From the NCBI GenBank assembly GCA_947448865.1, contig CANFOW010000006.1, positions 1 through 58,096 of the forward strand: a stretch of 58,096 nt of DNA. Reading direction: 5' to 3'. The position numbers and the translations under genes are program-made. The DNA is from Actinomycetota bacterium. GTDB taxonomy: Bacteria; Actinomycetota; Actinomycetes; S36-B12; UBA5976. Each line of letters starts with the position of its first letter. Positions within the stretch are counted from its first letter, which is position 1. Shown here in pieces: positions 49,333-58,096 of the stretch. Below the pieces are notes generated by a model. It made no database searches. It was not told the origin of the DNA and worked only from the letters and a program-made list of their open reading frames with translations.

Positions 49333-50376
49333 ATGCAAACCCAACTCATCCCAGTTCTACTTTCTCGTGATTCACGAATTATTGACGAATTCACACTCAT
49401 TTGTTCCATCACACATGTCGAGCTAGTTGTCCTGACGCAACTAGGTCCTCTACCAAGACACTGCACCCATGTTTTTGTTGATCCCAGCTTCAACGACAAA
49501 CATGGCGAAGAACTAATTACGCGCACTGGTGCAACCATATCTATCGTTCACATCGGTGAACCAACTTTGCAAGTGTGGCAATGTGCAACTGCATATAAGG
49601 CCGCACACGTGTTCTCACTACCCAGTGCCCGTACTCTCATTACCGAGTTGCTCACACCAGTAAGCACTGCGAAAGCTACAACGATTGCATGTGTGAGCCC
49701 AGTCGGAGGATCTGGTACGACGGTGACAGCAGCGGCTCTCGCTGCACGACTTTCACGTACAAGCGAATCTGTTGTACTCGTAGATTGCGACGAGAAACAC
49801 AGCGGTCTCGACATAGTTTTAGGAGCAGAGTCTCAGCCCGGTGCGCGGTGGGAAGACATCTTGGCATCATCAAGTTCCTATCGAGGAAGTGATGTTGTGA
49901 GCGCATTGCCTCGAGCGGGCACTCTTCCCTTTCTCTCATCACGTGCCCCTTTTCACACGTGCGACACTGTCGACGTCGTTAACTCCATTCGTCAGCAAAG
50001 TGACTTTGTTGTCCTTGATTTCGGCACAACTCGAATTCACGAAGCGTTAAGTGAAATGGTTGATTGGACATGCATCATTGTGCCAAGTACGGTGCGCGCC
50101 GTTGCGATGGCAAAGAGTTTTCTTGAACAGCTACCGAAAACGAAACGCGGGTTAGTGGTGCGAACAGTTCCTGGAACTTCCTTGCCCGCGCTAACCATCG
50201 CTGAAAAACTTGAAGTACCTCTTCTGACAAATGTTCCAACGGATTCACGAATTGTTGAACAAATCGAGCAAGGGTGTGGACCTGCAGCAATTACTCTCGG
50301 TTCTTTTAGTCGAGCAATCTCGCATTTGGCAGACCACGTGTCTTATCGAGATGAAGTATCCGTTCGTGCTGCGTGA
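49333..50376 (+). CDS. ssd: Septum-site-determining / CpaE (TadZ)-like ATPase
   Basis: IACVSPVGGSGTTVTAAALAARLSRTSESVVLVDCDEKHSGLDIVLG; first gene of the tad locus. Start moved from 49150 to the ATG at 49333. Confidence 0.85.
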   Translation: MQTQLIPVLLSRDSRIIDEFTLICSITHVELVVLTQLGPLPRHCTHVFVDPSFNDKHGEELITRTGATISIVHIGEPTLQVWQCATAYKAAHVFSLPSARTLITELLTPVSTAKATTIACVSPVGGSGTTVTAAALAARLSRTSESVVLVDCDEKHSGLDIVLGAESQPGARWEDILASSSSYRGSDVVSALPRAGTLPFLSSRAPFHTCDTVDVVNSIRQQSDFVVLDFGTTRIHEALSEMVDWTCIIVPSTVRAVAMAKSFLEQLPKTKRGLVVRTVPGTSLPALTIAEKLEVPLLTNVPTDSRIVEQIEQGCGPAAITLGSFSRAISHLADHVSYRDEVSVRAA

Positions 50377-51505
50377 CACGTATGCAGACATTCAGCGGCA
50401 AGTTTTACAACACGCTACAAGTGCAAACGCTTCCGACTTAGCGCAAGTCACTCGTCTGGTGGCACCTCTGCTGAGTAACAGCGAACTAGTGCACATTGTC
50501 ACGAGTGTTCAAGCCGAGCTTGCAGGAATAGGACCACTTGAGGACCTACTGCTCATAGATGGGATTACTGACATCTTGGTCACCAGATTTGATCAAGTGT
50601 GGATTGATGGACCACAGGGTTTAAGTCTCACGCCCATAACATGGGCAAGCGAATCTGAACTTCGCACTTTCGCAGCCCGCTTAGCGAACTCCGTGGGTCG
50701 CAGATTAGACGACCTTAATCCATGCGTGGACCTGCAACTCAAATCGGGAATTCGATGCCACATTGCACTAGCACCGATAAGTGTTTCGGGTACCACGGTC
50801 TCGCTACGCATACCTCGGCAAATGGGACAAGACCTGCAAGACATAATCGGCCACCAACCAAATTCGGTTATCGAAGTCGTGAGTGCAATCGTCAAAAGTC
50901 GATGCACCTTTTTGATCACTGGAAGTACGGGCTCCGGAAAATCCACCTTGTTAAGTTCGATGCTCGGCCAAGTGAGTCCTACGGAGCGAATTGTCCTGAT
51001 TGAAGACACACACGAACTTCGCATTAGCCATCCACATGTTGTGCCCTTGCAAGCTCGCCAACCAAACACTGAAGGTGTCGGCACAATTAGTTTGCGTGAC
51101 CTTGTCCGGGAATCTCTTCGCATGCGCCCAGACAGACTTGTGCTTGGCGAAGTTCGCGGACCTGAAATCGTCGACCTTTTTACTGCGTTTAACACGGGGC
51201 ATCAAGGTGGTGCTTCCACACTTCATGCCAACTCATCACACCAGGCAATTACCCGGGTGGAAGCTCTGGGTATGTTGGCTGGCTTATCACGTAAGGCAGT
51301 TCGAGCACAGTTTTCGAGCGCCGTTGACGTAATTATTCATGTGGGTCGCGATGCTGACGGTCGGCGTGGTGTGCGAAACATTTCAATGGTTGCAGGAACT
51401 GATGCGACCCAACAGACGGTTATTTCTTGTCTTGAAGTTTTGGACAACGTTGTTTATCACGCCGGGTGGGAAACTCTTGCGCAAAGAATTGAACTCAATT
51501 CATGA
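50351..51505 (+). CDS. tadA: TadA/CpaF-type secretion ATPase
   Basis: FLITGSTGSGKSTLLSSML Walker A; ERIVLIEDTHELRISHPH; LGEVRGPEIVDLFTAFNTGHQGGASTLHANS. Confidence 0.95.
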   Translation: MKYPFVLRDTYADIQRQVLQHATSANASDLAQVTRLVAPLLSNSELVHIVTSVQAELAGIGPLEDLLLIDGITDILVTRFDQVWIDGPQGLSLTPITWASESELRTFAARLANSVGRRLDDLNPCVDLQLKSGIRCHIALAPISVSGTTVSLRIPRQMGQDLQDIIGHQPNSVIEVVSAIVKSRCTFLITGSTGSGKSTLLSSMLGQVSPTERIVLIEDTHELRISHPHVVPLQARQPNTEGVGTISLRDLVRESLRMRPDRLVLGEVRGPEIVDLFTAFNTGHQGGASTLHANSSHQAITRVEALGMLAGLSRKAVRAQFSSAVDVIIHVGRDADGRRGVRNISMVAGTDATQQTVISCLEVLDNVVYHAGWETLAQRIELNS

Positions 51506-52197
51506 AGTGGTTCTTAGGAGCTGCGTGCGCATGTGTGGCATATTTTTGCGTCCCAATACCAACTCGAATCATCACTGAAACGACATCAACACAGATTGGT
51601 CGCCGGGTTACACCCAAATACGCATTAAGTATTTTCTGGCCACGATTGTTGGGCACTCTTGGCGTTACCCGGAAATCAGGACTTCAACCATTTGTTGACT
51701 TTCTCATTCTGCTGCGTAATGAAATGCACTCTGGACAAACAATCACATCTGCACTCTCTAATGCGTTGCCACTTCGTAATTCAGCCGAGATTGTAACTGT
51801 GCGCGACATCGAGCAACTCTCTGAATTGCTTGAGCGATACTTCAATTACGTACCCATTGCACTACGAGAAAATCTCGTATTCGCGATTACGTCAAGCATG
51901 CGGCATGGAGTTGCACTTACAGATTCGTTGGACACGCTTATTGTGTCGATGCGGCACCGTGTCTCGTTGTCACACAACATGAGATCGGAACTATCAAGCA
52001 CGAGAAGTTCAATCATTGTGCTCGCCTGCCTTCCAGTACTTGGTGCTGTAATGTCATGCGCTGTTGGTTCGAACTCTCTTCAGTGGTTACTCAGCACCAA
52101 CTTTGGACACATCTGCATGATGCTGGCACTGTTTCTCGAAGGCGTGGGCCTCGTATGGGTTCGTCTCCTGATGAAGTCTGTAGACATCGCCATATGA
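51502..52197 (+). CDS. tadB: TadB-like pilus membrane protein
   Basis: Position after tadA; DFLILLRNEMHSGQTITSALSNAL and C-terminal TM helices. Confidence 0.82.
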   Translation: MKWFLGAACACVAYFCVPIPTRIITETTSTQIGRRVTPKYALSIFWPRLLGTLGVTRKSGLQPFVDFLILLRNEMHSGQTITSALSNALPLRNSAEIVTVRDIEQLSELLERYFNYVPIALRENLVFAITSSMRHGVALTDSLDTLIVSMRHRVSLSHNMRSELSSTRSSIIVLACLPVLGAVMSCAVGSNSLQWLLSTNFGHICMMLALFLEGVGLVWVRLLMKSVDIAI

Positions 52198-52886
52198 CAC
52201 GAATAATTTTTGTGCTTTTAGTTCTGGCGACTGCATGCTTGAGTATTCAAAAGCCGGTACGAACCCGAGCTAAGAAATCACACCGCCTACAGTCGACCTC
52301 GCGAACCTCAAGAAACTTCTTCTTAGCAATGTGTGGCTTTCTCATCAGTCCAGGTGTGAAAGGAATTTTGATATGCGTTGCTATTTTCGTGACCAGCGAA
52401 AAAGTCATTCCCTTACTAGAAAAGAGGGACTCTAACCGCATTGCCCTGATGACCCACAGCGACGTAATTACCTGGATCGAGAAATTACTCCTTGGATTAG
52501 CTTCGGGTGCAACAGTTCACAACACGATGCTTGAGATGAAACGGCATTGTCCGTGTTCGCTTGCGCAATGTATTGAAGAGTACGAAGGGCTAGTGCGTTC
52601 CGGGCTCACATCTTCTCAGGCGTTATCAGCAGCGTTTGCGCAACAACCCAATGCACAGACAACGGTTCGCATATTGATCCGATCCCACGAGACAGGCAGT
52701 TCAGCGCGTCAAGCCCTCGCGCTGGTTGCTGAGGATATTCGAGTAAGCCACGTTGCACAGGCCACAGCCAAAATGCGTGCAGTCTCGGTCAAGGCAGTGC
52801 TGCCACTGGGACTGTGCTTTTTGCCGGCATTCATTTTTGTCACGGTAATTCCGCTGGCTGCCTCACTCATTTCAACTCTGAACTAG
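52194..52886 (+). CDS. tadC: TadC-like pilus membrane protein
   Basis: ATG overlaps the tadB stop; T2SS-F-like helices and LRMR...LPLGLCFLPAFIFVTVIPL-type C-terminus (KAVLPLGLCFLPAFIFVTVIPLAAS). Confidence 0.82.
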   Translation: MTRIIFVLLVLATACLSIQKPVRTRAKKSHRLQSTSRTSRNFFLAMCGFLISPGVKGILICVAIFVTSEKVIPLLEKRDSNRIALMTHSDVITWIEKLLLGLASGATVHNTMLEMKRHCPCSLAQCIEEYEGLVRSGLTSSQALSAAFAQQPNAQTTVRILIRSHETGSSARQALALVAEDIRVSHVAQATAKMRAVSVKAVLPLGLCFLPAFIFVTVIPLAASLISTLN

Positions 52887-52995
52887 TTATCCCCACGCGG
52901 AGTTCATACCACCACGTCCACAGTTTCTGGATTGGCAACTCGTGTTCTTCCAAACTTTGAACGCACACTCGTGCATCTCGACAAAGGAGAAATAC

Positions 52996-53178
52996 ATGTT
53001 GTCTCGAATCAAGACCTGGGTTACTCAAGACCAAGGTATGACTACTGCTGAATATGCAATGGGCACCGTAGCCGCTGCAAGCCTTGGTGGTCTTTTGATC
53101 AAGTTGCTGTCGTCACCGGAAATGCAGGCCATTATTTGGAAACTGCTCCAGACGGCATTTGGGTCAATCTTCAACTAA
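52996..53178 (+). CDS. Flp-type pilin (DUF4244)
   Basis: MLSRIKTWVTQDQGMTTAEYAMGTVAAASLGGLLIKLL; G/MTTAEY cleavage-like motif with Glu+5. Confidence 0.88.
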   Translation: MLSRIKTWVTQDQGMTTAEYAMGTVAAASLGGLLIKLLSSPEMQAIIWKLLQTAFGSIFN

Positions 53179-53567
53179 TGATTTCAATTCGTCAGGCGGT
53201 GCGGAAAGCCACAGAGCGTGATTTCCGCACCGCATGCGCTGGATTTGCAGTTGTTGAATTCGTTGTTGTCTTGCCTGCACTCTTATTCTTTTCGTATCTA
53301 GCGGTATGGCTCATCGGGCTTGGAGTACTTCAACTTCAACTACATAACGATGCAGTTACAGCGGTGAGGTTTATTGCGCGCGGCGATTCATTACCTCGAG
53401 AGCTCAAGCCCGACTTTGATGTAAATCGAATTATGACTGTGAGACTCAACAATCAAATGGTTCATGTAGACATGGCTAAGCGGCGCAAGCTGCCAATCGT
53501 GAATCGGGACATCGAGATTCACGCTCATGCAGTCGCACGAACTGACACTTTTCATGAATATGGATAA
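53178..53567 (+). CDS. TadE-like pseudopilin
   Basis: CAGFAVVEFVVVLPALLFFSYLAVWL; G/FAVVEF motif; ATG overlaps the pilin stop. Confidence 0.87.
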   Translation: MISIRQAVRKATERDFRTACAGFAVVEFVVVLPALLFFSYLAVWLIGLGVLQLQLHNDAVTAVRFIARGDSLPRELKPDFDVNRIMTVRLNNQMVHVDMAKRRKLPIVNRDIEIHAHAVARTDTFHEYG

Positions 53568-53627
53568 AGACAATCCTTGTGTGTATCCGCCGCTCTTAAT
53601 TAATTGTGTTTATGAAAGTACTCACCT

Positions 53628-53990
53628 ATGAAATGGAATCGAGACTCCGAGTGCGATGCCGGAAACATCACTGTGTTAACCGCGTGCGTGATCTCCGCAC
53701 TAACGATGATTCTGGTTTGGGTTTTGTGTCTCACATCCTTGATAAGTGATGCACACCAGGTACGCAGCGCCGCTGATTTGGCGGCACTTGCTGGTGCGCA
53801 GGAACTCGGTGCAAGTGAAAGCCAAGCGTGCGCAATCGCATTGGAGGTGGCGCAATTCAATGGGGCTGAATTACTTGACTGCCATGTGCGAGGCACCGTG
53901 CTGGAAATTGCAGTGAGTCGCTCTACCCGCAATCGCTCAGTACACCGTGTCGTTCCCACAGTGAAAGCGATGGCCCGAGCTGGTTATTAA
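53628..53990 (+). CDS. Rv3654c/TadE-G-like membrane protein
   Basis: GNITVLTACVISALTMILVWVLCLTSLISDAHQVRSAADLAALAGAQ. Confidence 0.85.
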   Translation: MKWNRDSECDAGNITVLTACVISALTMILVWVLCLTSLISDAHQVRSAADLAALAGAQELGASESQACAIALEVAQFNGAELLDCHVRGTVLEIAVSRSTRNRSVHRVVPTVKAMARAGY

Positions 53991-56254
53991 CTGTGCGATG
54001 TCATTGACGCGAGCATACGATGTGCGGCCAACTTGTCGAGCGGATGATTGTTGTTTCCACACTTTGGAGATTGCACGCAGGCCGGACATCCATGTGTGCA
54101 ACGGCATTCATTGATTGCTAATTGGGTTGCGGACAACCATTGTTCAGCAATATCGAATCCATGGTGACTAAATCCAGCTCCACCGGCGTACCCGTCATAT
54201 ATGAAGACAGTTGGCACACCTGTGTCTGGATGTTCTGCCATCGAGACGCCACCGATATCAGCACGGTCGCACAGCGTGTAAAGCGGAAGCATTCCAATTG
54301 CAGCGTGTTCCGCTGCATGTACACAACCAGCAACGTCACCGATCTGAAGTTCATTCACGGTGTCGATTGGCATCGTCCACCACACACTTTCGGTGCGCAA
54401 CGTTAATGGTGGTAAATCAAGTGACTCATCGCCAATTATTTGACCGGTGAGATTGCGGCGTTTCTGGAAACCGATGACACGTTCCGTAACATCTACGCTT
54501 CCTTTGGTAAGTCGAAACGGCCCCCACACCTTTGATTCAATGGACTCTACGATTTCAACGGTAGTAACTTCCCGGGCATAGGTTGTGAAGTCAACGTCTG
54601 ACTGGGTGACCAATGCCACGCCGTTATCAATGTCGAGCTGATCAACTAAATAGGTTTCGCCCAAGTGTGTATAAACCGCGCCTTCGTGAACTTGTCGGAA
54701 AGCTGCATCAGCATCGATAGTCCCCAAAAGTCGGCCCGTGCCACTTTCGACAATTTGGTATGGCGCTCTACCTGAACCGCGTAGATCGGCAAGATCATGT
54801 GCTCGACTTGTCCCGGTCCAAAACCAACCGGTCGCACGCTTGCGCATAAGTCCGTTGCGAATAAGTTCATCAAGAGCAATCATGACTTTGCTTTGCTCAC
54901 CGAAAATTGAGAGGTCATCTTGGGATAGGTGAAACTCGCTAGCTGCAGCGGCTAAATGCGAATACAAAATATTCGCATTTGATGGATCACATACCGCAGC
55001 CTCAACGGGTTGATCAAATATCGATTCTGGATGGTGTACTAAGTAATGGTCAAGTGGGTTGTCGCTTGCGATCATGAGTGCGAGTGCTGATTGTTGTTGA
55101 CGACCAGCTCGGCCGACTTGCTGCCAAAAACTCGCACGAGTTCCAGGCCATCCACTCAAAATTGTTGCATCAAGTCCAGAAATATCGACGCCAAGTTCTA
55201 ACGCATTTGTGGTTGCGACCCCAAGGACTTCACCCGATCGAAGTTGTTGTTCAATACGTCTACGTTCTTCAGGCAAATAACCAGCGCGGTATGAGGTGAC
55301 ACGTGCACATAATTCGGGAAACTTTTCGCTTAGATTATCTCGCGCAATAGTTGCAACAGTTTCAGCAGCTTTGCGTGAGCGTACAAAAACCATAGTCCGC
55401 GTGTTTTCTGATACTAAGTCGCTGAGCACATCTGCAGATTCCGCAATCGCAGAACGTCTTATCGATTCCCCTTCGATGTCTTTGCCTAATGTTTCTTGTG
55501 GAAGCGTCAATGCAATAGTGATTGCTCCACGCGGAGACGTGTCCTGGTCAACAGCCCGAAAGTCGAGGCCAGTGAGCATCTGCACATGTTGAGCTGGCGC
55601 ACTCACAGTCGCGGAGGCCATAACGACGATCGGATGCGATCCATAATGTGAGGCAACGCGAAGCACTCGTTTTAAAACATTTGCAACATGTGCCCCGAAC
55701 ATGCCGCGATACATGTGGCATTCGTCAACTGCAATGACTTCTAGATGACGAAAATAATTCGCCCATCGAGCGTGTGAAGGCAACAGAGAATGATGAAGCA
55801 TGTCCGGATTGGTCACAATGACATTTGCATGATCGCGTGCGTATGCGCGCTCCATTGAATCCGAATCTCCATCAAAAGCGCTGATGTGTAAGCCACGAAT
55901 CCCAAACGCCTCGATTGCCCGAACCTGATCGCGAGCGAGAGCTTTAGTTGGTGCAATGTAAAGAGCACGAGCCTTTGAATCTGTGAGAACTGCCTGCGCA
56001 ATTGGAATTTGGTAGCACAACGACTTGCCGCTTGCCGTACCAGTGGCAATGACAACGTTCTTTCGCTCATGAACGTGGGTTATCGCCTCTAATTGGTGAG
56101 GCCACAGATGCCCGATTCCGAGCCGAGTGAGCGCAGACGCTAGTTCGGGGTCAAGCCAATCAGGAATAGGAGCCGTTTGCGGCAATCTTTCGGGCAAGCG
56201 CCGGACATCGAGGTCATCCCCAAACCGGTTGTGTAGCAAAGACTCCCAAGACAT
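53987..56254 (-). CDS. DEAD/DEAH-box helicase with C-terminal DUF1998/Zn-binding domain
   Basis: VIATGTASGKSLCYQIPIAQAV; VDECHMYRGMFGAHVA; C-terminal CRCTHGCPACVQSPKCGNNN. Confidence 0.93.
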   Translation of the reverse strand: MSWESLLHNRFGDDLDVRRLPERLPQTAPIPDWLDPELASALTRLGIGHLWPHQLEAITHVHERKNVVIATGTASGKSLCYQIPIAQAVLTDSKARALYIAPTKALARDQVRAIEAFGIRGLHISAFDGDSDSMERAYARDHANVIVTNPDMLHHSLLPSHARWANYFRHLEVIAVDECHMYRGMFGAHVANVLKRVLRVASHYGSHPIVVMASATVSAPAQHVQMLTGLDFRAVDQDTSPRGAITIALTLPQETLGKDIEGESIRRSAIAESADVLSDLVSENTRTMVFVRSRKAAETVATIARDNLSEKFPELCARVTSYRAGYLPEERRRIEQQLRSGEVLGVATTNALELGVDISGLDATILSGWPGTRASFWQQVGRAGRQQQSALALMIASDNPLDHYLVHHPESIFDQPVEAAVCDPSNANILYSHLAAAASEFHLSQDDLSIFGEQSKVMIALDELIRNGLMRKRATGWFWTGTSRAHDLADLRGSGRAPYQIVESGTGRLLGTIDADAAFRQVHEGAVYTHLGETYLVDQLDIDNGVALVTQSDVDFTTYAREVTTVEIVESIESKVWGPFRLTKGSVDVTERVIGFQKRRNLTGQIIGDESLDLPPLTLRTESVWWTMPIDTVNELQIGDVAGCVHAAEHAAIGMLPLYTLCDRADIGGVSMAEHPDTGVPTVFIYDGYAGGAGFSHHGFDIAEQWLSATQLAINECRCTHGCPACVQSPKCGNNNHPLDKLAAHRMLASMTSHS

Positions 56255-56331
56255 ATATAGATTGTGCCTGTTCAGGCTGACTTTGCTCGCGATGCCCTAG
56301 ATTAGAGTGCAACGCCCACCCCAGGAGAACC

Positions 56332-56658
56332 ATGTTTGTATCGACCAGCCAAGACGGTGACCGTAGCATTATCTCCGTTGAGGGAGAAGTAGACATTGCT
56401 TCTGCCGAGATCCTCGACAGCGCTGTGCTCAGTGAGATTTCCTCAGCACCGACCCAAGTGATTGTTGATTTATCTGGTGTTTCATTTATGGATTCAACCG
56501 GACTCGGTGTGATTGTTCGCGGGCTTAAGCGAGCTCGTGAAGCGGACATTGATTTTGACCTGGTATTGACTAATGAACGAGTTTTGAAAATCTTCTCGAT
56601 TACAGGCTTGGATTCACTCATACCCATTCATGATTCGCTTGAAGCCGCCCTCGATTAA
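56332..56658 (+). CDS. STAS-domain anti-sigma factor antagonist
   Basis: QVIVDLSGVSFMDSTGLGVIVRGLKRARE; conserved phosphorylatable Ser in MDSTG. Confidence 0.93.
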   Translation: MFVSTSQDGDRSIISVEGEVDIASAEILDSAVLSEISSAPTQVIVDLSGVSFMDSTGLGVIVRGLKRAREADIDFDLVLTNERVLKIFSITGLDSLIPIHDSLEAALD

Positions 56659-56726
56659 GGCTAGTTGCCTATTTTTGCGGTATTCAATTCGTGGGCTAGA
56701 GTAGGTTTCTGTCGCTTCGGCGGCTT

Positions 56727-56802
56727 GCGCTCGTAGCTCAACGGATAGAGCATTTGACTACGGATCAAAAGGTTAGGGGTTCGAATCCCTTCGAGCGCGC
56801 CA
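56727..56802 (+). tRNA. tRNA-Arg (ACG), 3' CCA encoded
   Basis: Cloverleaf GCGCTCGTAGCTCAACGGATAGAGCATTTGACTACGGATCAAAAGGTTAGGGGTTCGAATCCCTTCGAGCGCG + CCA. Confidence 0.96.
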
Positions 56803-56958
56803 GGCATTTTTCGCACTCATTGTTTAATTTTTGTTTCATAGTACTTCACAGAAATTTGTATTCCGTTTGCATCCTGTATCAATAAATTTCTTAAGAATAA
56901 AACTTTAAATTAAGGCGACGTCTACTCGGACGCAAGGTTGGTTCGCCAACCTCTTCAC

Positions 56959-58050
56959 ATGATTACATTACGCCCTGGAAAGTATCTGACATCCGTCGCG
57001 CTTATTAGCAGTCTCTGCATTGGCGTCGGATTTGTTGCTTCGTCACAAGCAAGTGCCGAACATGTACAAGAGCCATTTTCAATCGCGCTCACCGGAGATA
57101 TGCCATACGACGATTTAGGTGCTCTACAAGCACCAAACGTTATAGCTGACATCAATGCACAGAAAAACATCCGCTTCACCCTTTTTGATGGTGACACGAT
57201 GAGCGGTAAAGGTAACAAGTGCACCGACGAGGCTTACCCAGTTATCAAAACCAACTTCTTTGATCAATTCAAGAATCAAATCTTTTACTCAGTTGGCGAC
57301 AACGAGTGGGTAGATTGTGATCGCGCGAAGAAGGGTGGCTATGACCCAGCAGGCCGTCTCGCAATTGTTCGTTCAACATTCTTTGGAACCTCCGGCTCCT
57401 ACATTTCACTTGGTCAGCGCAAGCTCGATACTCGCGTAGAACGCAATGCTGACTATCCAGAAATGCAAATTTTCACATACAACAAAATCACCGTGATTAT
57501 TCCTCACGTTCCAGGTTCAGCAAACAATGCTGCTGTAGCTACACCGACCTACAAGACGTACAACGACAAGTCCACCGATGGTGATGCAGTTGAGTACGCA
57601 GCTCGCGATGCAGCAAACGTGGCTTGGATTAACCATGGCTTCGATGTAGCAAAGCAAAAGAAGTCACTTGGTGTGATTGTTGTTGTTCAGGCAAACATGG
57701 ACTGGGAAGGTTACCTACGTGACCTTGCTTCACCAAACAACGAATACACCGCAGCATATGCAAACGTAAAGCAAGCTTTGTTGACCAATAGCTTGTCGTT
57801 TGGTAAGCCAGTACTTCTTCAGAATGGTGACGAGCACTGGTACCAGGTCGACATGCCGATGAACGAAACTGCTGGCGCACTTGTTGAAAAGGACAAGGGC
57901 AGCTTGGTTGAGAACTTCACTCGCGTACAGACATTTGGATCAGCGTTCAATCACTGGGTTGAACTGACAATTAATCCATCTGACCCGAACTTGTGGGAGT
58001 TCAAAGTACACATCGTGAAGGCGAACGTCGCGACTCACACAGCTCCATAA
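56959..58050 (+). CDS. Secreted protein, diverged metallophosphoesterase-like
   Basis: Signal peptide (MITLRPGKYLTSVALISSLCIGVGFVASSQASAE); GDMPY, FDGDTMSG, SVGDNEWVDC, LQNGDEHW motifs suggest a calcineurin-like fold. Confidence 0.6.
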   Translation: MITLRPGKYLTSVALISSLCIGVGFVASSQASAEHVQEPFSIALTGDMPYDDLGALQAPNVIADINAQKNIRFTLFDGDTMSGKGNKCTDEAYPVIKTNFFDQFKNQIFYSVGDNEWVDCDRAKKGGYDPAGRLAIVRSTFFGTSGSYISLGQRKLDTRVERNADYPEMQIFTYNKITVIIPHVPGSANNAAVATPTYKTYNDKSTDGDAVEYAARDAANVAWINHGFDVAKQKKSLGVIVVVQANMDWEGYLRDLASPNNEYTAAYANVKQALLTNSLSFGKPVLLQNGDEHWYQVDMPMNETAGALVEKDKGSLVENFTRVQTFGSAFNHWVELTINPSDPNLWEFKVHIVKANVATHTAP

Positions 58051-58066
58051 GAAGAACTAACCCCTT

Positions 58067-58096
58067 TGAGGCCGCAGTCGCTTGACTGTGGCCTCA
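58067..58096 (+). terminator. Hairpin at the window end (downstream T-run, if any, outside the window)
   Basis: TGAGGCCGCAGTC-GCTT-GACTGTGGCCTCA; 13-bp stem with one G-U. Confidence 0.7.

Noticed and set aside
50593-51195. 200-aa antisense ORF over tadA
   Set aside because: tadA on the + strand has intact Walker motifs; the antisense protein looks like a codon-bias artefact.
56655-56680. Possible terminator after the STAS gene (AGGC-TAGTT-GCCT-ATTTTT)
   Set aside because: The stem is only 4-5 bp; too weak to call by eye.
56727-58096. Integrated element at tRNA-Arg
   Set aside because: No integrase and no repeat of the tRNA 3' end is visible in the window; only a weak composition impression.
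1-58096. CRISPR arrays, IS elements, prophage, classical toxin-antitoxin or restriction systems
   Set aside because: No repeat-spacer pattern, transposase, integrase or defence-gene motif was found among the ORFs or intergenic regions.

Overview
This 58 kb window is an ordinary-looking actinobacterial (Actinomycetota) chromosomal replication-origin region, probably from a compact genome. I saw no CRISPR array, prophage or IS element. Left to right it carries: fruK/DeoR; MFS; CCA-adding enzyme; DUF6049; murJ and an unfused pseudokinase; trxB, trxA and cwlM; parBA; rsmG-jag-yidC-yidD-rnpA-rpmH; dnaA; oriC; dnaN-recF-dciA-gyrB-gyrA-DUF3566; tRNA-Ile, DLW-39 and tRNA-Ala; MFS; dnaB; class-III aminotransferase; PP2C phosphatase; hisC-like; DMT transporter; YqeY; class A PBP; whiB; DUF4177; RidA; crp; nth; TlpA-like; NUDIX; MarP-like protease; an unrecognised all-helical protein; acs; nhaA; DUF1469; alpha/beta hydrolase; a degenerate Fic-like protein; an ssd/tad pilus locus; a DUF1998 helicase; STAS; tRNA-Arg; and a secreted phosphoesterase-like protein. 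The best candidates for something not yet described are: (i) a dense multi-hairpin element (three-way junction, extra hairpin, strong terminator) in the gap upstream of the ssd/tad pilus genes; (ii) a DnaA-trio-like unwinding element in oriC next to two abutting non-canonical DnaA boxes; (iii) a DnaA-box cluster upstream of a solitary dnaB; (iv) several neighbouring pseudoenzymes (MurJ-linked pseudokinase, CwlM lacking Zn ligands, alpha/beta hydrolase with Gly at the nucleophile position, degenerate Fic); and (v) an orphan 379-aa protein between the MarP-like protease and acs. All family calls come from reading motifs and gene order by eye. No database search or folding software was run.
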